8,241 nucleotides of DNA, from assembly GCA_015487405.1 (NCBI GenBank), contig WFPV01000217.1, forward strand, positions 1-8,241. Reading direction: 5' to 3'. The position numbers and the translations under genes are program-made. Source of the stretch: Aquifex sp. (GTDB lineage Bacteria > Aquificota > Aquificia > Aquificales > Aquificaceae). Of the stretch, positions 5,376 to 8,241 are shown one piece after another (the stretch's first letter is position 1; every line of letters begins with the position of its first letter). The notes beneath the pieces are model-generated. The model made no database searches. It saw only the letters and a list, made by a program, of their open reading frames with translations, and was not told the origin of the DNA.

Positions 5376-6002
5376 ATGTTCATCATAGACACATTGGGCT
5401 ATGAAACAGACACCTATTTCATTCATAGCCTCTCCGGTGAGGCTCTTTCTGAACTTCAGGGAGAACTTGGAACGGAAGAGTTGGGATTTTTTAAATCTCT
5501 TAAAAAGCTCTTTAAAAAGGTCTGGAGAGGAGTTAAAAAGATAGTAAAAAAGCCTGTAAAAATCATCCGAAAGGCTTGGAAAGGAATAAAGAAAGGAGCA
5601 ACTAAACTATGGAAACTTGTAAGAAGGAACAAAAGGACACTCTTAACCGCTGGACTTGTTGCGGCTTCAACGGCTCTGCCAATCCTCAAGCCAATCGCCT
5701 ATCCATTGGCAATGAAACAAGCAACCAATATAGTAGGGAGATACATCTACGGAAAACCCAAAGTCCAATATGAGGAAATCCCTCAAGTCCAATATCAATA
5801 TGAAACTTCCCAGATACAACCAGCTCCTATAACTCCTATAGATGCAACAATGCCCCAACCTCAAGCTCAAGCTCCATACGCATACCAATACCTACAACAA
5901 CCTTATCAGTATGCTTACCAAGGATATGAAAAGCCGAGCTTAGGAAAGGCTTTACTTCCACTTGGTCTCTTTGTCGCTGGACTATTTCTCTTCAACAAAT
6001 AA
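5376..6002 (+). CDS. basic tail-anchored structural-type protein with an ELGF processing motif
   Basis: I know no family for this 208-residue protein. Its layout is clear: an acidic, nearly Lys-free leader (1-37) ends in TEELG; from F38 a strongly Lys-rich amphipathic stretch runs to about 90 (FFKSLKKLFKKVWRGVKKIV and onward). A hydrophobic segment lies at about 91-112, a Pro/Gln/Tyr-rich linker at 120-187, and a C-terminal membrane helix GKALLPLGLFVAGLFLFNK at 190-208. Cleavage after Gly37 would free a basic, DNA- or membrane-binding protein. The tail anchor is shared with the protein encoded at 6345. AGGAGG at 5365-5370 sits inside the preceding gene, which ends two bases before this ATG, so translation is coupled. 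A virion membrane or genome-tethering role is inference. Confidence 0.75.
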   Translation: MFIIDTLGYETDTYFIHSLSGEALSELQGELGTEELGFFKSLKKLFKKVWRGVKKIVKKPVKIIRKAWKGIKKGATKLWKLVRRNKRTLLTAGLVAASTALPILKPIAYPLAMKQATNIVGRYIYGKPKVQYEEIPQVQYQYETSQIQPAPITPIDATMPQPQAQAPYAYQYLQQPYQYAYQGYEKPSLGKALLPLGLFVAGLFLFNK

Positions 6003-6015
6003 GGAGGTGTGAGTG

Positions 6016-6348
6016 ATGGCTGCAATTGTGCCTTTTGGAGCGTATTTAGGAAACGATGAAGAAATTGAGGAAATCATTGAAGAACCTGAGGTCTATGAGC
6101 CTGAGCTGTATGAAGAGCCGTATGAAATGGAAGGCGATGAACTCGGATATGACGATGAAGAACCTCTCCTCATGGTAGACCCGCTCGGTGATGAACTCGG
6201 CTTTATCAAGTGGAGAAGAAGAAAGTTAAGAAGACTAAGGGCAAGAAGGAGAAGGATAAGAAGAAGGATAAGGAGAATAAGGAAAAGAGTAAGAAGGAGA
6301 AAACCTGTGATGAGGGAAAGATGTAATTGTAGATGTTGGAGGATATGA
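6016..6348 (+). CDS. acidic-basic precursor: Arg-rich protamine/mu-like protein behind an acidic propeptide
   Basis: The 110-residue product has two opposite halves. Residues 1-62 contain 23 Asp/Glu and no Lys or Arg. At GDELGF (Gly62-Phe63) the composition flips: residues 63-110 contain 24 Arg and 4 Lys among 48, ending with a Cys-rich RCNCRCWRI. This is the pattern of a nucleic-acid-condensing protein kept neutral by a propeptide until cleavage, like adenovirus core proteins or protamines (analogy, not homology). A second ELGY lies at 42-45. AAGGAGG at 6001-6007 overlaps the previous stop codon and is eight bases from ATG 6016; a GTG directly before it is less well spaced. Its last four bases overlap the next gene. 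The family is unknown to me. Confidence 0.8.
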   Translation: MAAIVPFGAYLGNDEEIEEIIEEPEVYEPELYEEPYEMEGDELGYDDEEPLLMVDPLGDELGFIKWRRRKLRRLRARRRRIRRRIRRIRKRVRRRKPVMRERCNCRCWRI

Positions 6349-6932
6349 AATTGTGGGGAAGACCTTTATACGGAAAGGAAAGGTTCAAATACATTTTTAG
6401 GCAAAGCCTGCCCAAACCTAAGAAAAACACACCGAGGGTAAAGCTCATGACGAAAGTCTATCTGGACCCATTCAGAAGGTATAGACGTTTTTCTTGGCGT
6501 GCAAATCTCAGAAAAGCATTAGACAAATATGTCTTTTCTCCAGTTCTAAAGGACTTTTATAAGACCACTCGCTACACACCAAAACCTCTATATCCCCAAG
6601 TCCAAAAGCCGAAAATCTACATAGACCCCTTCAGGAAACACAGACGCTTTAGCTGGAAGGAAAACATTAGAAGGGCTTTAGACAGACAACTTCCTAAACT
6701 TCACATTCAACATCCTTCAAGACCTAAGAAAGTAGCACCTAAACCGAGGGAACCGTGGAAACAAATAATCAGCGAAACACTTGACAGGATACTAACACCT
6801 TCCCCGAAATCCCCAGCACCCCAGCAACCGCAACCCACACCAGTCCAGCTAAAACGAGATACAGGTAAAGCACTCCTCCCGCTCCTCGGTCTCGGAGCTG
6901 GAATATTGCTTTTAAAGGCTTTTGGGAAGTAG
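6345..6932 (+). CDS. basic protein with duplicated DPFR-RRFSW motif and C-terminal membrane anchor
   Basis: The 195-residue product is rich in Lys, Arg and Pro. A 25-residue motif occurs twice, at 37-61 (KVYLDPFRRYRRFSWRANLR onward) and 90-114 (KIYIDPFRKHRRFSWKENIR onward), with 16 identities. A third partial copy, PWKQIISETLDRIL, starts near 137. A Pro/Gln-rich linker leads to the tail anchor GKALLPLLGLGAGILLLKAF at 174-193, nearly the same as in the 5376 product. The start is chosen at ATG 6345 because it makes an ATGA overlap with the preceding stop. GGAGG (6338-6342) is only two bases away, however, and would suit TTG 6351 better; ATG 6333 has no Shine-Dalgarno. Three repeated basic modules on a membrane anchor suggest multivalent binding of DNA or capsid at a membrane (inference). 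Confidence 0.75.
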   Translation: MKLWGRPLYGKERFKYIFRQSLPKPKKNTPRVKLMTKVYLDPFRRYRRFSWRANLRKALDKYVFSPVLKDFYKTTRYTPKPLYPQVQKPKIYIDPFRKHRRFSWKENIRRALDRQLPKLHIQHPSRPKKVAPKPREPWKQIISETLDRILTPSPKSPAPQQPQPTPVQLKRDTGKALLPLLGLGAGILLLKAFGK

Positions 6933-6934
6933 CC

Positions 6935-7201
6935 ATGTTCTGGTTAATAGCAATAGGCGTAGCATCAATAACAGCCTTGGCGGGGTCTTCTATCTTCCGA
7001 GACATCAAACAGGAAGAACGGCGGAAAAAGTGTCTTGAACTCGTAGAAAAGGGAAAAGTCAGACCTGAATACTGCACGCAATTAGACGCTAAGGGAGTAA
7101 TAGAAGACATCCGAAAAACCATAGACGAAGCGGGAAAGTTAGCACTCATAGGCGGTTCTCTTTACCTATTGGGAAGAGTCATAGGAGATGGGAAGAAATG
7201 A
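6935..7201 (+). CDS. small membrane protein with N- and C-terminal hydrophobic segments
   Basis: This 88-residue product, of no family known to me, has a hydrophobic helix at 2-20 (FWLIAIGVASITALAGSSI) and a second hydrophobic segment at about 68-83 (LALIGGSLYLLGRVIG). Between them is a charged, mostly helical region with two Cys (KKCLELVEKGKVRPEYCTQL). Both ends would be in or on a membrane with a soluble hairpin between. It begins two bases after the preceding stop codon and overlaps the next gene by ATGA (7198-7201), so it is part of the same operon. A minor virion or envelope membrane protein is a reasonable guess. Confidence 0.65.
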   Translation: MFWLIAIGVASITALAGSSIFRDIKQEERRKKCLELVEKGKVRPEYCTQLDAKGVIEDIRKTIDEAGKLALIGGSLYLLGRVIGDGKK

Positions 7202-7557
7202 GAAGGAAAAAGAGTCTTAAAAAGGCTGTAGAGCTATACACTCAATTTCATTGGGGGAAACTACCTAAGAGGCTCAGCAAGGTAAAAATCTATATACCTG
7301 ACACATACGTATATCTCGGAAAACTCCTTGGCGTGATATACCTCTCGGATAAAGACGGCAGTCCAAAACCATATATACACTTCTTCGGAAAAGGTGAACC
7401 TCTACAACTCACCTGTGAAGATGGGGAGATATTCATTGAAAAGGTCAAAAACTTCAGACTCTCAGATTTCCCAGACCTATTAACTGACGAAGAAGGAAAG
7501 CATCTCTATATAGCCAATTTCAAGGGAAGAGTAAAGGAGGAGGGTATAGTTGGGTAA
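7198..7557 (+). CDS. conserved-looking soluble protein of unknown function
   Basis: The 119-residue product starts basic (RRKKSLKKAVELY) and continues with beta-rich, globular-looking sequence: KVKIYIPDTYVYLGKLLGVI, KPYIHFFGKGEPLQL, GEIFIEKVKNFRLSDFPDLL, HLYIANFKGRV. It has no membrane helix and no motif that I can place, and unlike its neighbours it is not of biased composition. The ATG overlaps the preceding TGA (ATGA), so translation is coupled. It is the last gene before the 70-base gap holding copy B of the 27-base element, so it probably ends this transcription unit. It may be a structural or adaptor protein, but this is only from context. Confidence 0.65.
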   Translation: MRRKKSLKKAVELYTQFHWGKLPKRLSKVKIYIPDTYVYLGKLLGVIYLSDKDGSPKPYIHFFGKGEPLQLTCEDGEIFIEKVKNFRLSDFPDLLTDEEGKHLYIANFKGRVKEEGIVG

Positions 7558-7584
7558 AAAACTTTTGAAGCTTGTTTATTCCTT
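7558..7584 (+). repeat. 27-base repeat element, copy B (before the last gene)
   Basis: AAAACTTTTGAAG, CT, then TGTTTATTCCTT; 25 of 27 positions match copy A at 4591-4617. A pyrimidine run (CCTTTCCTTTCCTTTCTTC) follows, then AAGGAGG (7614-7620) and the ATG at 7628. The placement suggests a promoter or processing site of a new unit. Confidence 0.8.
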
Positions 7585-7627
7585 TCCTTTCCTTTCTTCA
7601 CTAAAAAAACTCTAAGGAGGCGTTGAA

Positions 7628-8241
7628 ATGGCAAAGGTCTTAGAAGGTCTCGTTGTCAATCCCAAGAAAAGAAGAAAAAGAAGAAAGACGAAAGCAAGAA
7701 GGAATCCCACCAAAGTCCTCACGGTTGCAAAACCCAAAAGGGGAGGGGGGCTTAAGAAAGTTGGGGAGCTAATCATCAAGAACCCAGTAAAGAATAAGAA
7801 CGCACTCCTCATGCTTGCAGGCGGGACAGCCGTAGGATTGGCAGGTGGAAAACTCCTTGATATATACCTCGTTCAAAAGGTTGACGCTCTCAGAAACTTA
7901 TCCCAATCCATTCCAATCGGTGATAGTTTGATGCTTCTTGGAGGCTTAGCACTCCTCAAAAGCACCTCTAAAAGAAACAGAGAATTTGCTCTCGGAGTAG
8001 TAGCTGGAAGCGGGGCTAAACTCGTTCTCAACCTTATAGACAGATACATCCTAAAAGGCAATCCTCCCGTAGGACTATACGGTGAAGAAGTTGGTGATGA
8101 ATACGCATACGATGATGCTATTCCTACTGAATACGAAGAAGTAGAAGAAAACCCCGAATACGTAGAAGAAGTCCCCGAAGAAGTTGAAGGTGAATATCCT
8201 TACGTTCTTCCTGAACCTGATGAGCTATCTGAGGATGAAGA
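7628..8241 (+). CDS. basic-membrane-acidic protein, 3' end outside window
   Basis: The frame starts at ATG 7628, eight bases... after AAGGAGG (7614-7620, seven bases between), and is open to the right edge: 204 codons. The N-terminal 50 residues are very basic (PKKRRKRRKTKARRNPTK). Two hydrophobic segments follow, at about 60-80 (ALLMLAGGTAVGLAGGKLL) and 97-109 (IGDSLMLLGGLAL), with a further weak one near 118-130. From about residue 150, YGEEVGDEYAYDD opens a long Glu/Tyr/Pro-rich acidic tail resembling the acidic propeptide of the 6016 product. The order is the reverse of that gene: basic and membrane parts first, acidic part last. The acidic tail may continue into another ELGF-type site beyond the window. 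No family is recognised; a membrane-associated structural protein is inferred. Confidence 0.75.
   Translation, partial: MAKVLEGLVVNPKKRRKRRKTKARRNPTKVLTVAKPKRGGGLKKVGELIIKNPVKNKNALLMLAGGTAVGLAGGKLLDIYLVQKVDALRNLSQSIPIGDSLMLLGGLALLKSTSKRNREFALGVVAGSGAKLVLNLIDRYILKGNPPVGLYGEEVGDEYAYDDAIPTEYEEVEENPEYVEEVPEEVEGEYPYVLPEPDELSEDE

Larger units (their letters stand above)
1734..8241 (+). mobile_element. putative integrated virus-like element with an IS110/Piv-type recombinase (right end outside window)
   Basis: From just upstream of sucD to the right edge all genes are on one strand, tightly packed, and mostly without recognisable housekeeping function. The content is a DEDD recombinase, HU/IHF-like and RHH DNA-binding proteins, an iteron-like array, a transglutaminase-fold protein and several short basic or membrane proteins. 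This is what one expects of a small virus or plasmid. The left boundary is somewhere between the sucD start (1679) and the promoter at 1734; I found no direct repeat that fixes it, and the right boundary is not in the window. That the recombinase is the integrase of this whole unit, rather than a passenger IS, is inference. Confidence 0.55.

Noticed and set aside
5376..6348. RiPP or bacteriocin precursors with a leader peptidase
   Set aside because: Acidic leader plus cationic amphipathic part look similar, but the 5376 product continues with linker and tail anchor, the lengths are large, and no transporter or modifying enzyme is present.
7558..7627. Small gene in the gap before the last gene
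   Set aside because: The 70-base gap is a repeat element and a pyrimidine run without an open frame of useful length.

Overview
The window suggests a thermophilic member of the Aquificaceae. The two host genes at the left end are a short TilS (tRNA-Ile lysidine synthetase) that reads very much like the Aquifex form, and a long SucD-type CoA-ligase subunit of the kind that acts as citryl-CoA synthetase small subunit in the reverse TCA cycle of this family. Both calls come from recalled family features, not from a search.

Layout. Bases 2-1679 are ordinary chromosome: the 3' part of tilS (+) converging with a 17-base overlap on sucD/ccsB-like (-). From about 1734 to the right edge every gene lies on the + strand, and the region looks like one accessory element, an integrated virus or virus-like plasmid. 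Its left part (1734-4533) holds a possible promoter, a GC-rich two-hairpin structure inside an 11-bp closing stem, a zinc-ribbon reading frame without a normal start, an IS110/Piv-type DEDD recombinase with a frameshifted 3' end, an HU/IHF-like protein, a protein whose gene carries ten copies of GTATCTAAC (iteron-like), and a ribbon-helix-helix protein whose gene is bracketed by four TGTTAAACA sites. This resembles a recombination, replication and control module.

The right part (4591-8241) looks like a virion or cell-envelope module. It encodes a membrane-anchored transglutaminase-fold protein with a Cys-His-Asp triad, followed by a tight run of small proteins that are highly basic, often membrane-anchored at the C-terminus, and partly built as acidic-then-basic fusions. 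Three of these proteins share the motif E-[EL]-[LV]-G-F just before a basic segment. I infer that the transglutaminase-like protein is a maturation protease cutting after this Gly, in the way that adenovirus core-protein precursors are processed. A nearly identical 27-base element (25/27) precedes the first gene and the last visible gene of this module.

How it may work together (inference): the IS110-type recombinase would insert the element next to the sucD promoter, the iteron gene and RHH protein would govern replication or copy control, and the protease would release basic DNA-condensing and membrane-tethering proteins during assembly of a membrane-containing particle. No capsid protein, packaging ATPase or polymerase is visible; they would have to lie to the right of the window.
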